DNA of 64,000 bases, taken from Bathymodiolus brooksi (lineage: Eukaryota > Mollusca > Bivalvia > Mytilida > Modiolidae). Positions within the stretch are counted from its first letter, which is position 1, and each line of letters begins with the position of its first letter. The notes beneath the pieces were generated by a model. It had not been told where the DNA came from. It was given only the letters and a program-made list of their open reading frames with translations, and made no database searches. This document shows positions 12,346-26,400 of this stretch, piece by piece. Location: the NCBI GenBank assembly GCA_963680875.1, contig OY804579.1:12539506-12603505 (forward strand). Direction: 5' to 3'. Made by a program: the position numbers and the translations under genes.

Positions 12346-15300
12346 ACGAAAATAATGCAGCATGCCCACAGGTTTTTCATCTGGGGGTACATGTACCCTT
12401 TTACCTTCATTTTTGGGAGTACATCCAAATTTTTGGGGATGCAATGTACCCTCTAACGCTTCATTTGGGGGTACAAAGAAAATTAACTGCATTTTCTCCA
12501 CGCAAGGTCGTGCACCATGCTGTTTTTTGTAAATATTACGCAGAGTTAGCGAAAACCTTTTTTTTTCTGTCTGACATTGGGTCAGACAGGAAGTGGGGTT
12601 CTGTCTGACCCATGGCCTTTGTGTCTGTCCCACCATTTTTCTGTAATATTGTATATAACCTGTCAAATTTTGTTTTTTATACAGAACTGAATGCAAGATT
12701 ACCTATATATAGTCATGATCATTAAACAACTCAATTAAATGTTTTTCTGTATACATATTTTTATCTAAAAAGATAAGGCAGATATGGCCAACAATCCGTA
12801 TCTAATGGTCCGATCACGTTCCGAATATATATTATACATCAATGTCAGTTTCCGGTTTACCAACATTTTTAATTTCAGTTAAGAATATGAATCTTGTCAT
12901 CTTCAATATATAAACATCTCAAAACATATTTAATTAAACACAAACAATCTTTGATACTTGGGGAGTGTGGAAGTCAACTTATTTCTGTGCTCAGTAATAT
13001 ATTTCAGTTTTAATGTTCCACGTTTTGCAGGTGCTCGTTCCTACTAAAACGATGTTTACATTTACGTATAGGAGTTTCGATTACAAATAGGAACGTGTCG
13101 GTCTGACAGAATAAATAAACAAATTTCAAGTCTCTGTCTGACATTTTAATAAAATTGAAAACGGAATTTAATGCCATTGGCAGTGGAAACTGGGAGTGAA
13201 TAAATCATAGCCAGAAATGATAGGTGATTTGCTTATTTGCATATTCAAAATGGCGGCTCAAAGAGAATTTGGATTTTAACATATAGTTGAACGGGAAACT
13301 TTCTGTTAGCTTGGGCCGGACAATTTTCCGGGATAAAAAATCAAACTATGCACCGGTTTGAACAATATCTCAAAATATTACAGCTGTACCATGAAAACTC
13401 AAAGTTCCCACCCAGTTTCAAATTTTGAAGCGTAAGCACCATTCAAAAGCATTGAGAAGAAGTGAAAAAATGCACCCTGCACGGTTTTCAAGACCTTAAA
13501 GCACTTTTCTTACAATCCCCATTCTAGTTGCCGGGACAAATTCGGTCAGTTCCGGTAACATTGTTGAGGAATCTTTCTTCGATAAATATGTTGCTGAAAA
13601 ATTAAGGTTCCCACGATAATTTAAAAGAGGGCTTCACAAGTTTTTTTTACCTTTCTAGTAGAGATTCAATAGGGGTTCATGCAAAAAAATCTACTATTTC
13701 GTAAAACTGCTTCTGCTAGACATAGCATTATTTGAGTAAGCACCGCATTCCATTGTAAATGTAAATAAACAATTAAAAAAAGGCTCCACAAGGGTATTTT
13801 TTTATTTCGACAAAACAACAGAAGAAGTGACTATAATACAATTGGTAACAATACTGCCGATATATAAAGTTCAAAAAATTTAACAATATATATACTAAAC
13901 GATTTCAATGACATACTAATACATATGTGGGGCAGAAATTGAAAAAAAATGCACATTATATTTTTTATTTACATTTTTTTTTTTCGTGGAAAAAGGGGGG
14001 GGGGGGCAGTGCATTTAATATATTTTCGATCTTTTACACACATCATCGGATTCCTAATAAACATATGATGACAATTAATTTTGATACGATCACAAATAAT
14101 TATGAAGTTATTTATGTGATCAAAACTGTGATGAAATATCATTTAAAAAAAATAGATACGAATTTTCATCAGCCTCTTCCAAATATGGTTCAACGTTTAT
14201 TTGCTGACGTCATAAATGACGCGATTTAGTTTATGAATATTCATGAGCAAAATCACCCATGATTTCTGGCTATGTTTCAATCGTCAACTGGACGACCACA
14301 AAGTAATATTTTCGTGACGGACATTGGGACAGACACGGTTCATTAATTAATCGGACCGACCGTTATTCTGCCGATCCGACGATTTTCACCAACTCTGATT
14401 ACGGGTTTTAACAGTAGCAGTTCTTATGATTGGACAATTAAAAAATAAGGAGCCAATAGAATTGGGCGATCTATAAATCATATCATCTCACGTAAAATAT
14501 GCAAGGAACGCTCTGATTGGATAATATTACTGAAATTAACTAATCAGAACAACTCTATTATACGTACTTTGAAGTGAATTGTAAACAAAAGGTAAGTTTT
14601 ATACAGTGCTCGCAACGGGTTCTCTACGTGCACGCACGTAGGGTTCCTTCAATTATACGTGCATGATTTCTATTCTACGTGAAACACGTATCCTACCGTG
14701 ACATCTGCTCGGTCATGCAATAATGTCGGTCATTTGTTTTGATTTACAATTCTCGCACAGCACGATACCAATGACGTCATTCTGTATATTCATAGCGTAC
14801 ATAAACACAGAGGGAATACTTTTCAACGTCAAAATTACAAGATGAGATTAAAACAGAGAAGTTTGAATTGAATAAATTCCATGCAAGTAAAAAAGATCCT
14901 TTTTACTAATGTCTTTTTTCCCCCCTGATCATTAGGAACCGACCATTTAACTTGAAAGGGGGGGGGGGGGGGGTTATGGTTTTTTGTTTCGTTCAGAAAT
15001 TTTTTTTCGGACAACACGAGAGTTAGAATATTTATTATTTTGTCTCGCAAAGCGCAAATTTTTTTTCCAGAATTAAACATTAGGTTATATGACAAAAACT
15101 CTGAATCAGATATTTTTTTTTTCCTCCACCAAAATCAGAATATTTTTTTCAGCAACATTGGGAATCAGAATATTTTTTTAGAAAAAAACCAAAACCCCCT
15201 CCTTCAAGTTAAATGGTCGTTCCCTTATGCTTGTTAAATATGTTTCCATCGATGGTATTCCCCAAACATTTGTATTTTTCCGGTTTGTTGACATAATCGA

Positions 15301-16242
15301 CATCACAGTTCATGACCGTTTCTGGAATGTAGGCCAAGCAAATTGTATTTTAAAATACTTTGAAAATATGATGATTGATCATTCAGATTCCACCATTTTC
15401 TAGAAAATGGCCGATTTTACCGGGAAAATACATGCAAGTGCTCTCCATTAGTCACAAAATGGCAGATTATTTTGCATTTCCACTGCTGCTTTAATAACAA
15501 ATATACCCCTTACTTCTTGGGGTAATGAAATGAAATTCACAGAGAAGATAGAAAAAGAATTAATTTAACAGCAATAATCAAAATTTATAGCATAAATTGA
15601 ACAGAGAATTAAATTAAACCAGACAGAAAAATGAGATTGTCTGGGTAAAAAAAACCTGTCATTATTACAAATAGCATCAGCAAAACTGTATTGTTACCAC
15701 TCTGTGATAATAAATGTGATTAAAATAAATTGAAATCAGTCATTAATTGTTTTACCAAATATGTCGGTCTAATAGATTGTATTGACAAAAGCAAAAACAC
15801 CAAATTCACTGGATTAAATACTTTTTATGTGGGTAAGCAAGTTTAATATTTGCATCAAATAATTAATTTTTAATACTTCAATTTCAAACTATTTAAAAAA
15901 AACATCTTTTGAAATTTTTCAGACAAATCAATTACACTGAAAAAGCTAAAATACTGTACTTTCTTAATCTGGTTTACTTTTTAAGCTTGGTTGGCCTATG
16001 ACAAAATCATGTGCTTTATTGAACTTTGACCGACTTTATGTGACGTCATACGACGCCATTTGGAAAAGGGAGGGTAAACAAATATGGGTCAGTATGTAAT
16101 TATTATCGATCTTTTTTCCATGGAACGTTACACATGTGAGCAAGAATAGATGAGGAACATAATTAAAAAGAAAAAAATGTTTACTTTTCAAACATGAAAA
16201 AAATAATCAAACATTATCCAATGACTGACCGACTTATTGTCA
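12346..16242. other. Unclassified inserted block within the LINE, with diverged inverted repeats
   Basis: This 3.9 kb separates two LINE ORF2 parts that should be nearly adjacent, so most of it is inserted DNA. A diverged inverted pair is visible: about 12537-12645 (CAGAGTTAGCGAAAACC ... GTGTCTGTCCCACC) against about 14297-14400 (reverse complement CAGAGTTGGTGAAAATC ... GTGTCTGTCCCAATG). A run of 12 G is at 13995-14006. ACGTGCACGCACGTAG-type palindromes occur near 14636. No transposase or host exon was recognised. The interior 14935-15224 is a separate short element. Confidence 0.4.
14935..15224. mobile_element. Short inverted-repeat element with a 16-G run (MITE-like)
   Basis: The left end GGAACCGACCATTTAACTTG is followed by a 16-G run (14958-14973) and TTATGGTTTTTTG. 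The right end carries the inverted equivalent: AAAAAACCAAAACCCCCTCC, then TTCAAGTTAAATGGTCGTTCC to 15223. The interior has repeated AATCAGAATATTTTTTT words. It has no coding capacity. The arms are imperfect and the flanks show no clear target duplication. Confidence 0.6.
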
Positions 16243-17457
16243 GACGAGGATACTACAGTACGTGAATGGGCATGCTGATAATGATATAGCAACAGAACAA
16301 AGTGAAATATTAGAATTAATTAAAACTTATTACGAAAAATTATACTCCTCCAATAAATCAAATAAATCTATGTTACAAAAGTATATATTTGAAACTAAAC
16401 TAGAAAAGACATTGAGTGGAAAAGAAAAACCTATTTGTGAAAGTGAGATAACAGTTACAGAATGTTGTTGATGCAGTAAATGAAATGAAATTAAATAAAT
16501 CTCCTGGGTTAGATGGTCTTTCGGTTGAATTTTACAGAACCTTTTGGGATAAGCTTAAATATTTTCTTATTAAAACCTATAATAAAAGTTATAATGAAAA
16601 TCTGTTGACATATTCACAGCATTCAAGTGTACTACCATTGTAGTTTAGACCAATCTCGCTTTTAAATGTAGATTTGAAAATATTATCCCATGTGCTGGCT
16701 CAACGTTTGAAAAAGATATTAAACAAAATAATTAATGAAGACCAAACAGGTTATATAAAAAACAGATTTATAGGGTTCAGGTTATATAAAAAACAGATTT
16801 ATAGGGTTTAATTTACGACAGATAAAGGATATAATAGATTATGCAGACATCTACAAAATAGAGGGTTCTTTGGTCTTTATAGATTTTAAAAAAGTTTCGA
16901 TTCATTAGAATGGGATTTTATGTTGTTCACTTTGAAACATTTTGGTTTTTAATGATTCATTTGTAAATTGAGTTAAAACAATGTATATTGACATTCAGAC
17001 TTGTGTCATTAATAATGTATGGGTGTCTGAAATGTTTAGAAACACCCGAGGGATCCGTCAAGGTGTCCCTTGTCAGCCCTCCTGTTTGTGCTATCAGTAG
17101 AAATCATGGCACTGAGAATTCGAAATAATAAAAATATAAAAGGGTTTCAAGTTAAGATAGATGAGATAAACCATAGCATTAAAATTTCTCAATTGGCAGA
17201 CGACACAACATTATTTTTCAAATTCTAAAACTGAGATATCATTGGCATTAAATGAAATTGAAATGTTTGGGTTTTTTTCGGGACTTATTATGAATAAAGA
17301 TAAAACAGAAGGCTTATGGATAGGGAAACTTTAGCATTGCAAAGACAAAGTGGGAGGAAGTAAATAGACAGCCAAACCAGTTAAAACTCTAGGGATATAT
17401 TTTGGACATGATAAAGAAGAATATGAAAAATCAAATTGGGAAAATAAAATAGAAACC
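16243..17457 (+). pseudogene. LINE ORF2 remnant, part 2: reverse transcriptase domain
   Basis: The part begins VNGHADNDIATEQSEILELI and EKLYSS. Reverse transcriptase blocks follow: SPGLDG near 16503, FRPISLLN near 16648, DQTGYIKNRFIGF near 16740, and FIDFKK near 16875. Next come GIRQG and CPLSALLF near 17050-17090, split by a frameshift. The catalytic motif LADD lies at 17193-17204, with two Asp intact. A 31 bp tandem duplication (16749-16779 and 16780-16810) disrupts the region after YIKNRF. Multiple stops and shifts make it inactive. It is cut at about 17457 by the family A element and resumes at about 33304. Confidence 0.9.
16749..16810 (+). repeat. 31 bp tandem duplication within the RT region
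   Basis: The unit GGTTATATAAAAAACAGATT plus 11 bp occurs twice head to tail with only the last two positions differing. As 31 is not a multiple of three, it shifts the reverse transcriptase frame. Confidence 0.9.
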
Positions 17458-20400
17458 AGAGGCTCTCAAGAGCCTGTATCGTTCACCTGGTTATAAAAAA
17501 AAACAATCGGTCCTATGTAAAAACTATGTCCTGCAGTGGTAGTCATCTTGTAATTACGATCAACATAAAAAACACAAAGTTTGTAAAGGACCTTCCAATG
17601 ATTGATGCATAGTTTAGGTTCAATCAGTGCAATAGCTTCAGAGAAGAAGATATTTCTGTATTTTCCCGATATGGTCCTGTGTTAATACTATGACCTGTGG
17701 TGGCAGCCATCTTGGATTTCCGATAGGCATAAAAAACAGAGGACCTTCCAATGATCATTCCTGGGCAGTTTGGTTTCAGAGAAGAAGCGTTTTGAAACAT
17801 TTTTCCCATAGGGTCCAATGTTAAACTAAGTCCTGCCGTAGCCACCATTTTGAATTTCATATCGGAACAAAAAACGTAAAGTTTGTAGAGGACCATCCAA
17901 TGAACATTCATGTACAGTTTGGCTTTAATAATATTTGTAGTTTCTGAGAAGAAGGCATTTGAACATTTCCCCATAGGGTCCAATGTTAATCTATGTATTG
18001 CGGTGGCGGCCATCTTGGATTTCCGGTCGACATAAAAAACATAAACTTTGTAGAGGACCTTCCAATGATCATTCCTGGGGAGTTTGGTTTCAATTGTCCA
18101 AGTGGTTTCAGAGAAGAAGCGTTTTGAAACATTTTTCCCATAGGGTCCAATGTTAAACTAAGTCCTGCCGTAGCCGCCATTTTGAATTTCATATCGGAAC
18201 AAAAAACGTAAAGTTTGTAGAGGACCATCCAATGAACAATCATGTACAGTTTGGCTTTAATAATATTTGTAGTTTCTGAGAAGAAGGCATTTGAACATTT
18301 CCCCATAGGGTCCAATGTTAATCTATGTATTGCGGTGGCGGCCATCTTGGATTTCCGGTCGACATAAAAAACATAAACTTTGTAGAGGACCTTCCAATGA
18401 TCATTCCTGGGCAGTTTGGTTTCAATTGTCCTAGTGGTTTCAGAGAAGAAGCGTTTTGAAACATTTTTCCCATAGGGTCCAATGTTAAACTAAGTCCTGC
18501 CGTAGCCGCCATTTTGAATTTCATATCGGAACAAAAAACGTAAAGTTTGTAGAGGACCATCCAATGAACATTCATGTACAGTTTGGCTTTAATAATATTT
18601 GTAGTTTCTGAGAAGAAGGCATTTGAACATTTTCCCATAGGGTCCAATGTTAATCTATGTATTACGGTGGCGGCCATCTTGGATTTCCGATCGGCATAAA
18701 AAACATAAAATTTGTAGAGAACTTTCCAATGATCATTCCTGGGCAGTTTGGTTTCAATTATCCAAGTGGTTTCAGAGAAGAAGCGTTTTGAAACATTTTT
18801 CCCATAGGGTCCAATGTTAAACTATGTCCTGCCGTAGCCGCCATTTTGAATTTCATATCGGAACAAAAAATGTAAAGTTTGTAGAGGATCATCCAATGAA
18901 CATTCATGTACAGTTTGGCTTTAATAATATTTGTAGTTTCTGAGAAGAAGGCATTTGAACATTTTCCCATAGGGTCCAATGTTAATCTATGTATTGCGGT
19001 GGCGGCCATCTTGGATTTCCGATCGACATAGAAAACATAAACTTTGTAGAGAACCTTCCAATGATCATTCCTGGGCAGTTTGGTTTCAACTGTCCCAGTG
19101 GTTTCAGAGAAGAAGCGTTTTGAAACATTTTCCCCATAGGGTCCAATGTTAAACTAAGTCCTGCCGTAGCCGCCATTTTGAATTTCATATCGGAACAAAA
19201 AACGTAAAGTTTGTAGAGGACCATCCAATGAACAATCATGTACAGTTTGGCTTTAATAATATTTGTAGTTTCTGAGAAGAAGGCATTTGAACATTTCCCC
19301 ATAGGGTCCAATGTTAATCTATGTATTGCGGTGGCGGCCATCTTGGATTTCCGGTCGACATAAAAAACATAAAATTTGTAGAGAACTTTCCAATGATCAT
19401 TCCTGGGCAGTTTGGTTTCAATTATCCAAGTGGTTTCAGAGAAGAAGCGTTTTGAAACATTTTTCCCATAGGGTCCAATGTTAAACTATGTCCTGCCGTA
19501 GCCGCCATTTTGAATTTCATATCGGAACAAAAAATGTAAAGTTTGTAGAGGATCATCCAATGAACATTCATGTACAGTTTGGCTTTAATAATATTTGTAG
19601 TTTCTGAGAAGAAGGCATTTGAACATTTTCCCATAGGGTCCAATGTTAATCTATGTATTGCGGTGGCGGCCATCTTGGATTTCCGATCGACATAAAAAAC
19701 ATAAACTTTGTAGAGAACCTTCCAATGATCATTCCTGGGCAGTTTGGTTTCAACTGTCCCAGTGGTTTCAGAGAAGAAGCGTTTTGAAACATTTTCCCCA
19801 TAGGGTCCAATGTTAAACTAAGTCCTGCCGTAGCCGCCATTTTGAATTTCATATCGGAACAAAAAACGTAAAGTTTGTAGAGGACCATCCAATGAACAAT
19901 CATGTACAGTTTGGCTTTAATAATATTTGTAGTTTCTGAGAAGAAGGCATTTGAACATTTTCCCATAGGGTCCAATGTTAATCTATGTATTGCGGTGGTG
20001 GCCATCTTGGATTTCCGATCGACTTAAAAAACAAAAATTTTGTAGAGGACCTTCCAATGATCATTCCTGGGCAGTTTGGTTTCAGAGAAGAAGCGTTTTG
20101 AAACATTTTTCCCATAGGGTCCAATGTTAAACTAAGTCCTGCCGTAGCCACCATTTTGAATTTCATATCGGAACAAAAAACGTAAAGTTTGTAGAGGACC
20201 ATCCAATGAACATTCATGTACAGTTTGGCTTTAATAATATTTGTAGTTTCTGAGAAGAAGGCATTTGAACATTTCCCCATAGGGTCCAATGTTAATCTAT
20301 GTATTGCGGTGGCGGCCATCTTGGATTTCCGGTCGACATAAAAAACATAAACTTTGTAGAGGACCTTCCAATGATCATTCCTGGGGAGTTTGGTTTCAAT

Positions 20401-23400
20401 TGTCCAAGTGGTTTCAGAGAAGAAGCGTTTTGAAACATTTTTCCCATAGGGTCCAATGTTAAACTAAGTCCTGCCGTAGCCGCCATTTTGAATTTCATAT
20501 CGGAACAAAAAACGTAAAGTTTGTAGAGGACCATCCAATGAACATTCATGTACAGTTTGGCTTTAATAATATTTGTAGTTTCTGAGAAGAAGGCATTTGA
20601 ACATTTTCCCATAGGGTCCAATGTTAATCTATGTATTACGGTGGCGGCCATCTTGGATTTCCGATCGGCATAAAAAACATAAAATTTGTAGAGAACTTTC
20701 CAATGATCATTCCTGGGCAGTTTGGTTTCAATTATCCAAGTGGTTTCAGAGAAGAAGCGTTTTGAAACATTTTTCCCATAGGGTCCAATGTTAAACTATG
20801 TCCTGCCGTAGCCGCCATTTTGAATTTCATATCGGAACAAAAAATGTAAAGTTTGTAGAGGACCATCCAATGAACATTCATGTAAAGTTTGGCTTTAATA
20901 ATATTTGTAGTTTCTGAGAAGAAGGCATTTGAACATTTTCCCATAGGGTCCAATGTTAATCTATGTATTGCGGTGGCGGCCATCTTGGATTTCCGATCGA
21001 CATAAAAAACATAAACTTTGTAGAGAACCTTCCAATGATCATTCCTGGGCAGTTTGGTTTCAACTGTCCCAGTGGTTTCAGAGAAGAAGCGTTTTGAAAC
21101 ATTTTCCCCATAGGGTCCAATGTTAAACTAAGTCCTGCCGTAGCCGCCATTTTGAATTTCATATCGGAACAAAAAACGTAAAGTTTGTAGAGGACCATCC
21201 AATGAACAATCATGTACAGTTTGGCTTTAATAATATTTGTAGTTTCTGAGAAGAAGGCATTTGAACATTTCCCCATAGGGTCCAATGTTAATCTATGTAT
21301 TGCGGTGGCGGCCATCTTGGATTTCCGGTCGACATATAAAACATAAACTTTGTAGAGGACCTTCCAATGATCATTCCTGGGCAGTTTGGTTTCAATTGTC
21401 CTAGTGGTTTCAGAGAAGAAGCGTTTTGAAACATTTTTCCCATAGGGTCCAATGTTAAACTAAGTCCTGCCGTAGCCGCCATTTTGAATTTCATATCGGA
21501 ACAAAAAACGTAAAGTTTGTAGAGGACCATCCAATGAACATTCATGTACAGTTTGGCTTTAATAATATTTGTAGTTTCTGAGAAGAAGGCATTTGAACAT
21601 TTTCCCATAGGGTCCAATGTTAATCTATGTATTACGGTGGCGGCCATCTTGGATTTCCGATCGGCATAAAAAACATAAAATTTGTAGAGAACTTTCCAAT
21701 GATCATTCCTGGGCAGTTTGGTTTCAATTATCCAAGTGGTTTCAGAGAAGAAGCGTTTTGAAACATTTTTCCCATAGGGTCCAATGTTAAACTATGTCCT
21801 GCCGTAGCCGCCATTTTGAATTTCATATCGGAACAAAAAATGTAAAGTTTGTAGAGGATCATCCAATGAACATTCATGTACAGTTTGGCTTTAATAATAT
21901 TTGTAGTTTCTGAGAAGAAGGCATTTGAACATTTTCCTATAGGGTCCAATGTTAATCTATGTATTGCGGTGGCGGCCATCTTGGATTTCCGATCGACATA
22001 GAAAACATAAACTTTGTAGAGAACCTTCCAATGATCATTCCTGGGCAGTTTGGTTTCAACTGTCCCAGTGGTTTCAGAGAAGAAGCGTTTTGAAACATTT
22101 TCCCCATAGGGTCCAATGTTAAACTAAGTCCTGCCGTAGCCGCCATTTTGAATTTCATATCGGAACAAAAAACGTAAAGTTTGTAGAGGACCATCCAATG
22201 AACAATCATGTACAGTTTGGCTTTAATAATATTTGTAGTTTCTGAGAAGAAGGCATTTGAACATTTCCCCATAGGGTCCAATGTTAATCTATGTATTGCG
22301 GTGGCGGCCATCTTGGATTTCCGGTCGACATAAAAAACATAAAATTTGTAGAGAACTTTCCAATGATCATTCCTGGGCAGTTTGGTTTCAATTATCCAAG
22401 TGGTTTCAGAGAAGAAGCGTTTTGAAACATTTTTCCCATAGGGTCCAATGTTAAACTATGTCCTGCCGTAGCCGCCATTTTGAATTTCATATCGGAACAA
22501 AAAATGTAAAGTTTGTAGAGGATCATCCAATGAACATTCATGTACAGTTTGGCTTTAATAATATTTGTAGTTTCTGAGAAGAAGGCATTTGAACATTTTC
22601 CCATAGGGTCCAATGTTAATCTATGTATTGCGGTGGCGGCCATCTTGGATTTCCGATCGACATAAAAAACATAAACTTTGTAGAGAACCTTCCAATGATC
22701 ATTCCTGGGCAGTTTGGTTTCAACTGTCCCAGTGGTTTCAGAGAAGAAGCGTTTTGAAACATTTTCCCCATAGGGTCCAATGTTAAACTAAGTCCTGCCG
22801 TAGCCGCCATTTTGAATTTCATATCGGAACAAAAAACGTAAAGTTTGTAGAGGACCATCCAATGAACAATCATGTACAGTTTGGCTTTAATAATATTTGT
22901 AGTTTCTGAGAAGAAGGCATTTGAACATTTTCCCATAGGGTCCAATGTTAATCTATGTATTGCGGTGGTGGCCATCTTGGATTTCCGATCGACATAAAAA
23001 ACAAAAATTTTGTAGAGGACCTTCCAATGATCATTCCTGGGCAGTTTGGTTTCAACTGTCCTAGTGGTTTCAGAGAAGAAGCGTTTTGAAACATTTTCCC
23101 CATAGGGTCCAATGTTAAACTAAGTCCTGCCGTAGCCGCCATTTTGAATTTCATATCGGAACAAAAAACGTAAAGTTTGTAAAGGACCATCCAATGAACA
23201 TTCATGTACAGTTTGGCTTTAATAATATTTGTAGTTTCTGAGAAGAAGGCATTTGAACATTTCCCCATAGGGTCCAATGTTAATCTATGTATTGCGGTGG
23301 CGGCCATCTTGGATTTCCGATCGACATAAAAAACATATATTTTGTAGAGAACCTTCCAATGATCATTCCTGGGCAGTTTGGTTTCAATTGTCCAAGTGGT

Positions 23401-26400
23401 TTCAGAGAAGAAGCATTTTGAAACATTTTTCCCATAGGGTCCAATGTTAAACTAAGTCCTGCCGTAGCCGCCATTTTGAATTTCATATCGGAACAAAAAA
23501 CGTAAAGTTTGTAGAGGACCATCCAATGAACATTCATGTACAGTTTGGCTTTAATAATATTTGTAGTTTCTGAGAAGAAGGCATTTGAACATTTTCCCAT
23601 AGGGTCCAATGTTAATCTATGTATTACGGTGGCGGCCATCTTGGATTTCCGATCGGCATAAAAAACATAAAATTTGTAGAGAACTTTCCAATGATCATTC
23701 CTGGGCAGTTTGGTTTCAATTATCCAAGTGGTTTCAGAGAAGAAGCGTTTTGAAACATTTTTCCCATAGGGTCCAATGTTAAACTATGTCCTGCCGTAGC
23801 CGCCATTTTGAATTTCATATCGGAACAAAAAATGTAAAGTTTGTAGAGGATCATCCAATGAACATTCATGTACAGTTTGGCTTTAATAATATTTGTAGTT
23901 TCTGAGAAGAAGGCATTTGAACATTTTCCCATAGGGTCCAATGTTAATCTATGTATTGCGGTGGCGGCCATCTTGGATTTCCGATCGACATAAAAAACAT
24001 AAACTTTGTAGAGAACCTTCCAATGATCATTCCTGGGCAGTTTGGTTTCAACTGTCCCAGTGGTTTCAGAGAAGAAGCGTTTTGAAACATTTTCCCCATA
24101 GGGTCCAATGTTAAACTAAGTCCTGCCGTAGCCGCCATTTTGAATTTCATATCGGAACAAAAAACGTAAAGTTTGTAGAGGACCATCCAATGAACAATCA
24201 TGTACAGTTTGGCTTTAATAATATTTGTAGTTTCTGAGAAGAAGGCATTTGAACATTTCCCCATAGGGTCCAATGTTAATCTATGTATTGCGGTGGCGGC
24301 CATCTTGGATTTCCGGTCGACATAAAAAACATAAACTTTGTAGAGGACCTTCCAATGATCATTCCTGGGCAGTTTGGTTTCAATTGTCCTAGTGGTTTCA
24401 GAGAAGAAGCGTTTTGAAACATTTTTACCATAGGGTCCAATGTTAAACTAAGTCCTGCCGTAGCCGCCATTTTGAATTTCATATCGGAACAAAAAACGTA
24501 AAGTTTGTAGAGGACCATCCAATGAACATTCATGTACAGTTTGGCTTTAATAATATTTGTAGTTTCTGAGAAGAAGGCATTTGAACATTTTCCCATAGGG
24601 TCCAATGTTAATCTATGTATTACGGTGGCGGCCATCTTGGATTTCCGATCGGCATAAAAAACATAAAATTTGTAGAGAACTTTCCAATGATCATTCCTGG
24701 GCAGTTTGGTTTCAATTATCCAAGTGGTTTCAGAGAAGAAGCGTTTTGAAACATTTTTCCCATAGGGTCCAATGTTAAACTATGTCCTGCCGTAGCCGCC
24801 ATTTTGAATTTCATATCGGAACAAAAAATGTAAAGTTTGTAGAGGATCATCCAATGAACATTCATGTACAGTTTGGCTTTAATAATATTTGTAGTTTCTG
24901 AGAAGAAGGCATTTGAACATTTTCCCATAGGGTCCAATGTTAATCTATGTATTGCGGTGGCGGCCATCTTGGATTTCCGATCGACATAAAAAACATAAAC
25001 TTTGTAGAGAACCTTCCAATGATCATTCCTGGGCAGTTTGGTTTCAACTGTCCCAGTGGTTTCAGAGAAGAAGCGTTTTGAAACATTTTCCCCATAGGGT
25101 CCAATGTTAAACTAAGTCCTGCCGTAGCCGCCATTTTGAATTTCATATCGGAACAAAAAACGTAAAGTTTGTAGAGGACCATCCAATGAACAATCATGTA
25201 CAGTTTGGCTTTAATAATATTTGTAGTTTCTGAGAAGAAGGCATTTGAACATTTTCCCATAGGGTCCAATGTTAATCTATGTATTGCGGTGGTGGCCATC
25301 TTGGATTTCCGATCGACATAAAAAACAAAAATTTTGTAGAGGACCTTCCAATGATCATTCCTGGGCAGTTTGGTTTCAACTGTCCTAGTGGTTTCAGAGA
25401 AGAAGCGTTTTGAAACATTTTCCCCATAGGGTCCAATGTTAAACTAAGTCCTGCCGTAGCCGCCATTTTGAATTTCATATCGGAACAAAAAACGTAAAGT
25501 TTGTAAAGGACCATCCAATGAACATTCATGTACAGTTTGGCTTTAATAATATTTGTAGTTTCTGAGAAGAAGGCATTTGAACATTTCCCCATAGGGTCCA
25601 ATGTTAATCTATGTATTGCGGTGGCGGCCATCTTGGATTTCCGATCGACATAAAAAACATATATTTTGTAGAGAACCTTCCAATGATCATTCCTGGGCAG
25701 TTTGGTTTCAATTGTCCAAGTGGTTTCAGAGAAGAAGCATTTTGAAACATTTTTCCCATAGGGTCCAATGTTAAACTAAGTCCTGCCGTAGCCGCCATTT
25801 TGAATTTCATATCGGAACAAAAAAGGTACTGTTTGTAGAGGACCATCCAATGAACATTCATGTACAGTTTGGCTTTAATAATATTTGTAGTTTCTGAGAA
25901 GAAGGCATTTGAACATTTCCCCATAGGGTCCAATGTTAATCTATGTATTGCGGTGGCGGCCATCTTGGATTTCCGATCGGCATAAAAAACATAAAATTTG
26001 TAGAGAACCTTCCAATGATCATTCCTGGGCAGTTTGGTTTCAACTGTCCTAGTGGTTTCAGAGAAGAAGCGTTTTGAAACATTTTCCCCATAGTGTCCAA
26101 TGTTAAACTAAGTCCTGCCGTAGCCGCCATTTTGAATTTCATATCGGAACAAAAAACGTAAAGTTTGTAGAGGACCATCCAATGAACATTCATGTACAGT
26201 TTGGCTTTAATAATATTTGTAGTTTCTGAGAAGAAGGCATTTGAACATTTTCCCATAGGGTCCAATGTTAATCTATGTATTGCGGTGGTGGCCATCTTGG
26301 ATTTCCGATCGGCATAAAAAACATAAAATTTGTAGAGAACCTTCCAATGATCATTCCTGGGCAGTTTGGTTTCAACTGTCCTAGTGGTTTCAGAGAAGAA

